From: Sphingobacteriales bacterium
GTDB taxonomy: Bacteria; Bacteroidota; Bacteroidia; Chitinophagales; Chitinophagaceae
DNA: 64,000 nt
Assembly (NCBI GenBank): GCA_016235125.1
Contig: JACRLZ010000003.1
Coordinates: forward strand, 1-64,000
Direction of reading: 5' to 3'
This document shows positions 1 to 6,627 of this stretch, piece after piece. The notes beneath the pieces are model-generated. The model was not told the origin of the DNA. It searched no databases and worked only from the letters and a program-made list of their open reading frames with translations. A program made the position numbers and the translations under genes. Each line of letters begins with the position of its first letter. Position 1 is the first letter of the stretch.

Positions 1-129
1 GAAATGAAAAGCGAAGTATTAGCCTGGCAGCAAGAACGAAATAACAAAGAAGCTAAAATTAATTGGCAGTTTACTAACGATAAAGCAAGGCTGAAGCTGA
101 AAAGACTCTATCCGACAATTTTAGATTGA
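1..129 (+). CDS. IS630-type transposase, C-terminal end (partial)
   Basis: Frame 1 is open from the window edge to TGA at 127-129 and encodes 42 residues. The pattern is a Trp-Gln-Gln-Glu-Arg-Asn stretch, then INWQFT, then KLKRLYP. From family knowledge this is the typical last segment of IS630/DDE_3 transposases, where an 'INWQFTT..AR.KLKRLYP' tail closes the DDE domain. The rest of the element lies outside the window. The reading frame overlaps the 3' end of the convergent maf gene by 9 bases, so the right end of the element must lie inside or directly against maf. No terminal inverted repeat can be confirmed because the left end is not visible. Confidence 0.75.
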   Translation, partial: EMKSEVLAWQQERNNKEAKINWQFTNDKARLKLKRLYPTILD

Positions 130-690
130 CATGACACTAGTTAGCTCTCTCACCACCCTGCTCACCGGCAGCCCCATCACATTATAAAAATCTCCGTTGA
201 CTGATTTGATGCCGATCACACCGATCCATTCCTGTATGGCGTAAGCGCCGGCTTTGTCATAGGGTTTGTATTTATCAACATAGAATTCAATTTGCTCCGT
301 ACTCAGATCATGAAACTCCACTTCTGTAATATCAGCAAATGAAATTTCTTCATCACCCCTTCTTATCACAACCCCTGTAATTACTTTGTGTTTTTCGCCT
401 GACAAAGCCATTAGTATGGTGATGGCCTCTTCCCTGTGCACCGGTTTGCCGATAATATGATCGTTCAACACGACAATAGTATCAGCAGCAAGAATAACAT
501 CATTACTGTTTGTCTTTTGTTGCACTGCCATCGCTTTGTTCCTTGCAATGTAAATAGCAATTTCTTCAGGTGTCAGTCCCGGTGGAAAATGTTCATCGGT
601 TTCTGCTACGATCACATCAAATGGTACTTCCGCCCATTCCAGCAATTGTTTACGCCGTGGTGATTGGGAAGCTAAAATGATCTGGTTCAT
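121..690 (-). CDS. maf: Maf-family nucleotide pyrophosphatase
   Basis: 189 residues, the normal family length. The N-terminal LASQSPRRKQLL is the Maf substrate-binding signature and LAADTIVV carries the acidic residue expected for catalysis. Family members hydrolyse non-canonical or modified nucleoside triphosphates (dTTP/UTP in the YhdE type) in the cytoplasm as house-cleaning enzymes. The ATG overlaps the stop of the upstream prenyltransferase gene as ATGA, so the two are probably translationally coupled. The last residues (TSVMSI) lie in DNA shared with the transposase reading frame and extend slightly past the usual Maf end, so this tail may come from the IS junction. Confidence 0.9.
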   Translation of the reverse strand: MNQIILASQSPRRKQLLEWAEVPFDVIVAETDEHFPPGLTPEEIAIYIARNKAMAVQQKTNSNDVILAADTIVVLNDHIIGKPVHREEAITILMALSGEKHKVITGVVIRRGDEEISFADITEVEFHDLSTEQIEFYVDKYKPYDKAGAYAIQEWIGVIGIKSVNGDFYNVMGLPVSRVVRELTSVMSI

Positions 691-1619
691 ATATTAAAAT
701 AGAAAAATAGCATGGAAAGAATGCCGGTAAACATGACCAGCTTTGTGATTGTGCTTAACTGGTGAAAATGCCGGGAGGAGGAACTGCCTTTCAGTTTCAG
801 TAAAACAATGAGTAAGGGAAAAATAATGGTCGCAACGCAATAACTCACAGGAAGCCACCATTGGAATTGCAGCATGTATATCATCACCACAACGATCATG
901 CTTATCAGAACCACCAGCCACACGGCCACATATACCTTGGTCGCATTTACTCCCCACACAAGCGGCATCGTCCGGCAATTGTATTTTGCATCACCCGGCA
1001 TGTCTTCCATATCTTTTATTGCTTCACGGATCAGTGAAATGATAAAAGCGAAACCCGCATACAAAATTGCCAGCCGGAAGAGTTTATAATGGCTTACCGT
1101 ACCTGCACCCACAGCATCTTCAAGATTTACTTTGGAAAAAAAGACGATGAGGATTGTCCATGCAGTGAGCAATGAAATAACAATATTGCCTATTAGCAAT
1201 TGCTTTTTAAAATTCGTGGAATAAAACCAGAGTAAGGCCATGCAAAACATATTGGCAAGTATGAGATACCATTTTTGCGAAAAAGGCAATGCAAGTATTG
1301 TAAACAAAAGTCCTGCTGAGTTAAGCATAAAATGCCAGGCAATGGCCCAGCGCCTGTGAATCACTTTATCCACCACCATGCGACGGGGCTTATTTACTTC
1401 ATCAATATTGATGTCAAAATAATCGTTGATGATATAACCTGCAGCTGCTATAAGCAAGGAAGCAAGGCAGAGAAAAATAAAATTAAGAGTGTCGTTGGCA
1501 GGTACCAATTCTTTGTACATGGGTCGGTAAATACAAAACTGGAACAAGGATTGGGAAAGGGCAATGAAAAAGAGATTGGGCAACCGCACCAGTTTCAGAA
1601 AGGCTGCTATCAATCTCAT
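687..1619 (-). CDS. UbiA-family prenyltransferase (geranylgeranylglycerol-phosphate transferase-like)
   Basis: 310 residues, strongly hydrophobic, with about eight or nine membrane segments. The first aspartate-rich motif is NDYFDINIDEVNKPRR at residues 65-80, and a second Asp-rich motif (DMEDMPGD) lies near residue 200. These are the two Mg-diphosphate-binding motifs of UbiA enzymes. Bacteroidota members next to Maf and KdsC-like genes are usually labelled geranylgeranylglycerol-phosphate geranylgeranyltransferases, although the true acceptor in bacteria is uncertain. The gene lies between the HAD phosphatase and maf on the same strand. Start MRLIAAFLKLVRLPN is chosen because the first membrane helix follows at once. 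Confidence 0.8.
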   Translation of the reverse strand: MRLIAAFLKLVRLPNLFFIALSQSLFQFCIYRPMYKELVPANDTLNFIFLCLASLLIAAAGYIINDYFDINIDEVNKPRRMVVDKVIHRRWAIAWHFMLNSAGLLFTILALPFSQKWYLILANMFCMALLWFYSTNFKKQLLIGNIVISLLTAWTILIVFFSKVNLEDAVGAGTVSHYKLFRLAILYAGFAFIISLIREAIKDMEDMPGDAKYNCRTMPLVWGVNATKVYVAVWLVVLISMIVVVMIYMLQFQWWLPVSYCVATIIFPLLIVLLKLKGSSSSRHFHQLSTITKLVMFTGILSMLFFYFNI

Positions 1620-1644
1620 GAATAAAATTTGCTGAAAGATAGTA

Positions 1645-1680
1645 AAGAAGTCGGAAGTCTGAGGTCAGAGGTCTGATCTT
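1645..1680. repeat. Heptad-type AAGTCNG repeat
   Basis: Between the prenyltransferase start and the HAD stop, the sequence runs as near-perfect 7-base units of the form A(A/G)GTC(T/A/G)G, four in a row around 1651-1678. The same word returns at 2531-2591. Units like this are common dispersed intergenic repeats in Bacteroidota; no function is known to me. Confidence 0.6.
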
Positions 1681-2200
1681 ACCTCGAAGTGACATCTACC
1701 CTGTAGTGCCAGTGATCATTCAGCTTCAGCACTTTTTCAATTACATCTCTCACACAGGCCTGTCCGCCGTTTACAGGTGAAATATATTTTGCAACATCCT
1801 TCACCTCACTCACTGCATCAGCCGGGCAACAGGGTAAACCCACAACTGACATGGCAGGAATATCAGGCAGGTCATCTCCCATATACAAAACCTGTTCGGC
1901 CTTCAGGTTATTGGCAGCCATATATTCATTCACCAATGCCTTTTTATCCAGCACAGACATGTGAACATCCATTATCCCCAATCTATTCAGCCTGTCCACA
2001 ACTTGTGTCGAATTACTTCCCGAAATAACCAGGACTTTGTACCCACTCTTTTGTGCCATCTGAAGTGCGAAGCCATCCTTGATATTCATACGCCTTGCCT
2101 GCACTCCGTTTTCCATGACGATAACTGTACCGTCAGTGAGAATACCATCCACATCAAAGATGAAGGTTGTGATTTTTTGAAAGAGTTCAAGTACGTTCAT
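1679..2200 (-). CDS. KdsC-like HAD-superfamily phosphatase
   Basis: 173 residues, typical of the small cap-less HAD C0 phosphatases. Motif I is FDVDGILTDG (residues about 15-24), motif II is VISGSNS, and motif III/IV is MGDDLPDIPAM. The pattern VDG.LTDG is specific to KDO-8-phosphate phosphatase (KdsC)-like proteins, which dephosphorylate KDO-8-P in lipopolysaccharide core synthesis. No other KDO gene is present here, so the substrate is inferred. A perfect TATATTTG element (2254-2261, minus strand) lies 54 bases upstream of the ATG. The gene heads the HAD-prenyltransferase-Maf run. Confidence 0.85.
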   Translation of the reverse strand: MNVLELFQKITTFIFDVDGILTDGTVIVMENGVQARRMNIKDGFALQMAQKSGYKVLVISGSNSTQVVDRLNRLGIMDVHMSVLDKKALVNEYMAANNLKAEQVLYMGDDLPDIPAMSVVGLPCCPADAVSEVKDVAKYISPVNGGQACVRDVIEKVLKLNDHWHYRVDVTSR

Positions 2201-2205
2201 ATCCT

Positions 2206-2290
2206 AAATCCCTAAAGGGACCTTCGAAATTTTCTGATTATATAATGATTCCTCAAATATAGTAAAAGCTGTTAAGCCCCTTTAGGGGTT
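2206..2290. repeat. Inverted pair of CCCTAAAGGG repeats
   Basis: Two copies of the short palindrome lie in opposite orientation: TCCCTAAAGGGACC near 2208-2222 and CCCCTTTAGGGG near 2277-2288 with its GTTTGGGG flank. They bracket about 55 bases of AT-rich DNA that contains the likely promoter of the HAD gene. The right-hand copy runs into the iscX coding region and encodes its last codons. The layout resembles a very small MITE-like element. No transposase or target duplication can be seen. Confidence 0.6.
2254..2261 (-). promoter_or_regulatory. -7 element (TATATTTG) for the HAD-prenyltransferase-maf run
   Basis: A perfect match to the Bacteroidota -7 consensus TAnnTTTG on the minus strand, 54 bases upstream of the HAD ATG. 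No clear TTG -33 element is seen at the expected 17-23 base spacing. Confidence 0.5.
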
Positions 2291-2529
2291 TGGGGTTGAT
2301 TATCCCTCCACTCGTACACCCATGCACTTTGTATCATTTCCAGGTGACCCTCATTGCTTTCTTCCCTTTTTCCGGCAAAGCCGGGGATCTGCAATATCCA
2401 TTCGAGCAGATCAGTAAAGCGGATGCGGTAAATCTTTCCTTCATTGAAGTCATGGCCAAAACGTTCATACAGTTTTTGCGCTATGTCTTCGTAATCGTTC
2501 CAATGTATCGGTGGTTCAAAATGGCTCAT
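2272..2529 (-). CDS. iscX: IscX-like Fe-S assembly protein
   Basis: 85 residues. The pattern IHWNDYEDIAQKLYERFG, then IRFTDLLEWI, then SNEGHLEMIQSAWVYEW matches the small acidic IscX/YfhJ fold: W-x-D-x3-IA-x2-L at the front, RFTDL-x2-W in the middle, and N-E-x2-LE-x-I-x3-W at the end. IscX binds IscS and iron and tunes Fe-S cluster assembly. A 2Fe-2S ferredoxin gene lies directly upstream, as in isc operons, though no iscS or iscU is nearby. The last residues (PQTPKGA) are encoded by the CCCTAAAGGG repeat, so the C-terminus appears to have been rewritten by repeat insertion. A typical IscX ends about ten residues earlier. Confidence 0.85.
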   Translation of the reverse strand: MSHFEPPIHWNDYEDIAQKLYERFGHDFNEGKIYRIRFTDLLEWILQIPGFAGKREESNEGHLEMIQSAWVYEWRDNQPQTPKGA

Positions 2530-2530
2530 A

Positions 2531-2591
2531 TCAGAAGTCAGAAGTCTGAGATATGATGTCGGAGGACAGAATTCAGACTTCTTACTTCTGA
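2531..2591. repeat. 19-bp inverted repeat made of AGAAGTC units
   Basis: The left arm at 2531-2549 and the right arm at 2573-2591 are reverse complements with one mismatch, separated by 23 bases. Both arms are built from the AGAAGTC heptad seen near 1650. The hairpin fills the iscX-ferredoxin gap and could stall or terminate transcription, but there is no clear T-run. Confidence 0.65.
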
Positions 2592-2606
2592 CCTCTTACT
2601 TCGGTT

Positions 2607-2942
2607 TTATTCTCCCAAAAATTGTGTCTGATCAGGTAAAGTTACTTCAATCTTACCGTCACCATCCAGCAAAAGTGACTGGCAACCCAATCTTGAATTC
2701 AGTTTTGGATTGACGGCCCGGTCAATAAAATTTTCTTCCCTGTCGCTTAACTCATCAATATGCTCCATCCCTTTTTCTATATACAGATGGCAGGTGGTGC
2801 AGGCGCAAACACCGCCGCAGTTGTGATGAAGTTCAATATCATTTTTTAAAGCAAGTTCCAGCAAACTCTGGCCGGCTTCAACATTTTCAAGTGTTACTGG
2901 CTCCAATCCTTTCTGTTCAAAATTAAATCTAACCGTGTACAT
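2607..2942 (-). CDS. 2Fe-2S ferredoxin, adrenodoxin type
   Basis: 111 residues from the ATG at 2942 (MYTVRFNFEQ). The longer upstream frame adds low-complexity sequence that does not belong to the fold. Cluster ligands follow the adrenodoxin pattern C-x5-C-x2-C and a distal C: NCGGVCACTTC at about residues 50-60, then RLGCQ near residue 92. Such ferredoxins supply electrons for Fe-S cluster synthesis or to redox enzymes in the cytoplasm. Its place beside iscX supports the Fe-S assembly role. The stop is followed by the AGAAGTC inverted repeat. Confidence 0.9.
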   Translation of the reverse strand: MYTVRFNFEQKGLEPVTLENVEAGQSLLELALKNDIELHHNCGGVCACTTCHLYIEKGMEHIDELSDREENFIDRAVNPKLNSRLGCQSLLLDGDGKIEVTLPDQTQFLGE

Positions 2943-3107
2943 CCAATCTGCTATTTGAGACGCAAAAATATTGGAAAAACACCCAATAGGTTTACTGGTT
3001 TGGGAAAACCAGGGTAATAATGAAAATTGAACAAGGAATGCCAGATACCGAACCAGGCAAACCCGGACTTCATTATTCAATATCCTTGTTTGTCTGTCCT
3101 GTATTTC

Positions 3108-3869
3108 CTATTTCATCTGCTGAATGCTTCCGGTAAGCAGCACATAAATATTTTTCAACTGAGGATGATTCTTTAGTATCTCAAGATGCTTTTGTATAGT
3201 TTCAGTATCCTGTCTGATAGCAGGGCCTGTTTGTGCTTCTTTTGGAGAAATGGCTTTTATCCTTGAAGCCGTTTCCTCAATTAGCGGCAATAACTGTTTA
3301 AAATCAAGACCTTCTTTGCGGCAATATTCCTGTGCCAGCACATATAAATGATTGGTGAAGTTGCTTACAATTACAGCGGCTACATGCAATTTCAGTCTTC
3401 CATCATCACCCGCTTCCACTACCTTTTCATCTGAAATGGAATGAGCCAGTTTTTCCAAAGTCTTTTTTGTCATTTCATCGCTACCGTCAAAGTAAATTGG
3501 AATTTCAGGCAGCTCACTCATATCTTTTCGCAGGCTTTGCAAAGGGTAAAATACTCCGTAATGATCCGTCACACCTTTTAAAATTTCCATCGGTACAGAT
3601 GCAGCTGTGTGAGCTACCACTTTGCCCTGCAATTTCTGATCATCGGTAACATCAGCAATGGCGTTATCGCTTACCGCCACGATGTATACATCCGCATTTT
3701 TATTTACCAGGCTTTTGTAGTTTGTGGATTCTGTATCCCATTCATAAGCCAGCGCCGAAGCAGCAGAGGCTTTACGGCTGAACACCTGGGCTATGTGATG
3801 CCCGGCAGCCTTGAATTTTCTTCCCAGTACGGCGGCCACATTTCCCGAACCAATGATTACAATTTCCAT
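3108..3869 (-). CDS. DUF2520 / Rossmann-like NAD(P)-binding oxidoreductase
   Basis: 253 residues from the ATG at 3869, which follows a purine-rich GGGAGAAAAAAAG. The upstream 13 codons are an open-frame extension and were rejected. MEIVIIGSGNVAAVLGRKF is the dinucleotide-binding loop. The C-terminal half (GDDGRLKLHVAAVIVSNFTNHLY) matches the DUF2520 helical domain that resembles ketopantoate/pyrroline-carboxylate reductases. The substrate is unknown. Within Bacteroidota this gene is often found near a KdsC-like HAD gene, UbiA and maf, as here, but the functional link is unclear. Confidence 0.8.
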   Translation of the reverse strand: MEIVIIGSGNVAAVLGRKFKAAGHHIAQVFSRKASAASALAYEWDTESTNYKSLVNKNADVYIVAVSDNAIADVTDDQKLQGKVVAHTAASVPMEILKGVTDHYGVFYPLQSLRKDMSELPEIPIYFDGSDEMTKKTLEKLAHSISDEKVVEAGDDGRLKLHVAAVIVSNFTNHLYVLAQEYCRKEGLDFKQLLPLIEETASRIKAISPKEAQTGPAIRQDTETIQKHLEILKNHPQLKNIYVLLTGSIQQMK

Positions 3870-3884
3870 ATTCTTTTTTTCTCC

Positions 3885-3933
3885 CACAAAGTACGCTAAG
3901 CAACACAAAGTAATTTCTTAGTTGTCTTTGTGT
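3885..3933. repeat. CACAAAG inverted repeat in a divergent promoter region
   Basis: ACACAAAG at 3903-3910 is the exact reverse complement of CTTTGTGT at 3926-3933, and another CACAAAG lies at 3885-3891. It sits between the DUF2520 gene and the hydrolase gene and overlaps the TTG element of the latter. It belongs to the dispersed 'CTTTGTGTCTT' type of intergenic repeat. Confidence 0.55.
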
Positions 3934-3955
3934 CTTACCTGGATACCTATTTTTG
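3928..3955 (+). promoter_or_regulatory. Promoter: TTG - 17 bp - TATTTTTG
   Basis: TTG at 3928-3930 and a perfect TAnnTTTG at 3948-3955, spaced 17 bases, match the Bacteroidota promoter. The ATG starts at 3961, only five bases past the -7 box, so the transcript would be leaderless or almost so. Confidence 0.7.
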
Positions 3956-3960
3956 CACTA

Positions 3961-4803
3961 ATGAAGTTATCTCAACGCCTTGCTCTCAGTTATGTCAGGA
4001 CAAAGTTCAAACTTCTGACCTCCATATCCAAAAAGAAAGCGGCTGAAAAGGCTTTTGAGATGTTCTGTACTCCCCAACGCCGTGTTAAAAAGGAGATGCC
4101 CAAAATTTTTGAACATGCAGAACAACTTCATTTTACTATCGATGGTATCCGGGTGCATGGATGGCAATGGAACAAAGGAGGGATAAGAAAAGCATTGATC
4201 CTACATGGCTTTGAATCTTCATCTATCAATTTCGACCGGTACATCAGGCCCCTGATGAAAAAGGGATATGAAGTGCTTGCATTCGATGCACCGGCGCATG
4301 GCAGCAGCGGAGGCAGGCAGATAAATGCTCCACTATACAAAAGAACAATTCTTGAAATAATAAAACATTATGGCCCGGTACAGTCCTATATGGCTCATTC
4401 GTTCGGTGGGCTTGCCATATGTCTTGCGCTGGAAGAAATATCTCATACCACTGACTATCGGATTGCCCTGGTAGCTCCGGCTACTGAAACTACCACCGCC
4501 ATTGATTTTTTCTTTCGGTTTCTGTGGCTTGATCCGGCGATCCGCCCCGAATTTGATAAAATAATAGTTAAGAAAGGAGGAATGAATCCCGAATATTATT
4601 CCATTCGGCGTGCAATGAAGCATATCAGGGCAAAAGTTCTCTGGCTGCATGATGAAGATGATGATACAACACCTATCGGTGATGTGCTGAAAGTAAAAGC
4701 TGAAAACTATCCCAATGTAGAATTCGTAATTACAAAAGGGCTTGGACACCGAAGGATATACCGGGATAACAAAGTTGTAAAAATGACTGTTGATTTTCTA
4801 TGA
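3961..4803 (+). CDS. Alpha/beta hydrolase
   Basis: 280 residues from the ATG at 3961 (MKLSQRLALSY), chosen because a good promoter ends five bases upstream. The fold markers are ALILHGFESSS (oxyanion region), YMAHSFGGLA (nucleophile elbow with Ser), WLHDEDDDTTP (acid Asp) and GLGHRRIYRD (catalytic His). There is no signal peptide, so it is cytoplasmic. Substrate unknown; members of this group act on lipid or small esters. The stop overlaps the ATG of the next gene as ATGA, which implies coupling with a second esterase-like protein. Confidence 0.8.
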   Translation: MKLSQRLALSYVRTKFKLLTSISKKKAAEKAFEMFCTPQRRVKKEMPKIFEHAEQLHFTIDGIRVHGWQWNKGGIRKALILHGFESSSINFDRYIRPLMKKGYEVLAFDAPAHGSSGGRQINAPLYKRTILEIIKHYGPVQSYMAHSFGGLAICLALEEISHTTDYRIALVAPATETTTAIDFFFRFLWLDPAIRPEFDKIIVKKGGMNPEYYSIRRAMKHIRAKVLWLHDEDDDTTPIGDVLKVKAENYPNVEFVITKGLGHRRIYRDNKVVKMTVDFL

Positions 4804-5483
4804 AGCTGTTGATATTATTTCTTCTCTTTATTTTCACGCCATCAAAAAAACTGACTTATTTGACCAATATGACTCATTTGACCTATTTAGCACTGGGTGA
4901 TTCTTATACCATTGGCGAGCAGGTGCCTGCAGAAGAAAATTTTCCCCACCAGGTTACTGCCATGATGAAAAGCGATACCATCGATTTTCAATTGGAAAGA
5001 ATCATTGCCACCACCGGCTGGACAACGGATGAACTGGAGGCTGGAATCATTGAATCAAACAAAACAAAACCATTGCTGCCTGCTTATGACTTTGTTTCAT
5101 TATTGATTGGTGTTAACAATCAGTACCGCGGCAGATCGGTTGATAATTATAAAATAGAGTTTGAAGAGTTATTGAAGAAAGCCATTCATTTTGCCGGCAA
5201 CAGACCTGAACGGGTTGCTGTTTTGTCAATTCCGGATTGGGGAGTTACACCTTTTGCTGCGGGAAGAGACAGGGAGCAGATAGCAAAGGAAATTGATGCC
5301 TATAATGCCGCCAACAAAGAAATCAGCGAACGATACAACATACATTATATATATATCACTCCATGGACAAGGGAAGCCGCTGCTGATAAATCGCTGCTGG
5401 CTTCTGATGGACTGCACCCCTCAGGTAAGGAATACAAACGCTGGGCAGAAAAAATAAAAGTGTGGATGAATTCTAAAATCTGA
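4800..5483 (+). CDS. SGNH/GDSL-type hydrolase
   Basis: 227 residues with a hydrophobic N-terminus that may serve as a signal peptide or anchor. Block I is LALGDSYTIGE (nucleophile Ser), block III is LIGVNNQYRG (oxyanion Asn), and block V is SDGLHPSGKEY (Asp-His pair). These define lipase/acylhydrolase SGNH enzymes. It is coupled to the alpha/beta hydrolase before it. A second Met before the GDS block (MTHLTYLALGDS) could be an internal start giving a cytoplasmic form; the ATGA overlap favours the longer one. Confidence 0.85.
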   Translation: MKLLILFLLFIFTPSKKLTYLTNMTHLTYLALGDSYTIGEQVPAEENFPHQVTAMMKSDTIDFQLERIIATTGWTTDELEAGIIESNKTKPLLPAYDFVSLLIGVNNQYRGRSVDNYKIEFEELLKKAIHFAGNRPERVAVLSIPDWGVTPFAAGRDREQIAKEIDAYNAANKEISERYNIHYIYITPWTREAAADKSLLASDGLHPSGKEYKRWAEKIKVWMNSKI

Positions 5484-6107
5484 TTAGCGACAACCATTAT
5501 TATAAATAACAAAAATGTCGTTCAGGTAACTGCCGTTTTTTCGGATTGCCTTGCGTATTTGCGAATCTTTTTTGTCAATCATTTCCATCGCCTTAGGACA
5601 ATCCTTCACATATTTAATAATATCCTTTTGCCCTGCAATGGGGTTTAGTTCACCGTCATCACCTACCTGTACATAATGTGTACATGTTGGTCTTTCCCTG
5701 AATGTTGTTACTCCCGTCCTGCTGTTAGTAGATGCCACGGTTACTGTTCCCTCGGTATAATACACATTTAGTTTGCCATGTATGATACGTTTGGCATAAC
5801 TGCCACCAATCCGGCCATAATAATTACCATTCTTAAAATAACCCCGGGTATCTTTTATTTTTATTTTCTCTCCATCCACTTTTATCAGATCTTTTAAGAT
5901 AAGCCCGGTCTGCCAGCTTATCTCCTCACCATAAATCTTCTTTCCATCATTCATTTCAACATAGCCTCGCCCATTCCCCGGTTCTTCGCTGGAATTAAAA
6001 TAACTAAATGCCCCGCAGTGTATCTTATTTATTTTGGCGCTTCCTGCTGCCAGGAAAACAAACACAGCAACAGACATGAATGAGATAATGTTCTTTTTGA
6101 GTTTCAT
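5484..6107 (-). CDS. Hypothetical exported protein
   Basis: 207 residues. The N-terminus has lysines followed by a hydrophobic run and an Ala-Ala-Gly-Ser-Ala region, which reads as a signal peptide or single anchor. The rest is polar, with a repeated beta-like pattern (YGEEISWQTG, GKLNVYYTEGTVTV) and a few cysteines (IHCGAF, PTCTHY, KDCPKA, NNGCR) that could form disulfides outside the cytoplasm. I do not recognise the family. Its ATG overlaps the stop of the upstream membrane-protein gene as ATGA, so the two form a small operon. Confidence 0.6.
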   Translation of the reverse strand: MKLKKNIISFMSVAVFVFLAAGSAKINKIHCGAFSYFNSSEEPGNGRGYVEMNDGKKIYGEEISWQTGLILKDLIKVDGEKIKIKDTRGYFKNGNYYGRIGGSYAKRIIHGKLNVYYTEGTVTVASTNSRTGVTTFRERPTCTHYVQVGDDGELNPIAGQKDIIKYVKDCPKAMEMIDKKDSQIRKAIRKNGSYLNDIFVIYNNGCR

Positions 6108-6469
6108 ACTCGATGATTTGATTGAAATAATTTTATATAATATTTATTAGTCAGTAGTCCGGTTAGAATAAAGATTGCGTACATCAAAAAATCAAAAGCA
6201 TCAGCTGTTCCTGGCATCAGCCCGAAGTATTGAAGTAATTCAATGGAAAGAGCTGCAACAAAAGCGATAATAATCCAGAAAATATTTATTTCCCGATTCC
6301 ATACAATAAGCAATGCTGAGGTAAAAGAATAGGCCCACAGTCCGTCGGGTAAATAATTTTTTATCATTGGATTTATAAAACCATTCTCTCCGGCATAATA
6401 GATAAAATACCCAATGAGGAGTGGGAAAAGTACATTAACAATTATGTCAAAACTTCTGCTGATTTTCAT
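6104..6469 (-). CDS. VanZ-like small membrane protein
   Basis: 121 residues from the ATG at 6469 (MKISRSFDIIV), preferred over a longer frame because the first membrane helix starts there. Four hydrophobic helices are visible. The pattern SIELLQYFGLMPGTADAFDFLMYAIF resembles the VanZ-like family signature (E-x-Q near a helix, then D-x3-N/F-x3-G). Function in this subgroup is unknown. It is coupled with the exported protein downstream. Confidence 0.6.
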   Translation of the reverse strand: MKISRSFDIIVNVLFPLLIGYFIYYAGENGFINPMIKNYLPDGLWAYSFTSALLIVWNREINIFWIIIAFVAALSIELLQYFGLMPGTADAFDFLMYAIFILTGLLTNKYYIKLFQSNHRV

Positions 6470-6553
6470 TTTAATAGTGCTTCTAAAACTACGTTCGGAA
6501 ATACAATTTGGCAACTTTCTCCAAAAATTTATTATCCTTGTCCTAACTTGCGG

Positions 6554-6602
6554 CCGCTGAAAAGCGGTTTCTTCGTCCGCCGTAGCTTTAAGCGAAGGCG
6601 GA
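6554..6602. repeat. GAAA-loop hairpin and TCCGCC palindromic repeat upstream of topA
   Basis: CCGCT-GAAA-AGCGG (6554-6567) is a 5-bp stem with a GNRA tetraloop. It is followed by a 27-base imperfect palindrome, TCCGCC at 6576-6581 and GGCGGA at 6597-6602, with a CGTAGCTTTAAGCGAA core. The second is a variant of a palindrome widely dispersed in Bacteroidota and some other genomes. Both lie in the topA upstream region. Confidence 0.65.
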
Positions 6603-6627
6603 TGTGTATTATTAGATACAACCCATT

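Noticed and set aside
4333-4749. 138-codon open frame opposite the alpha/beta hydrolase
   Set aside because: Antisense to all catalytic motifs of the hydrolase; no promoter and no family pattern.
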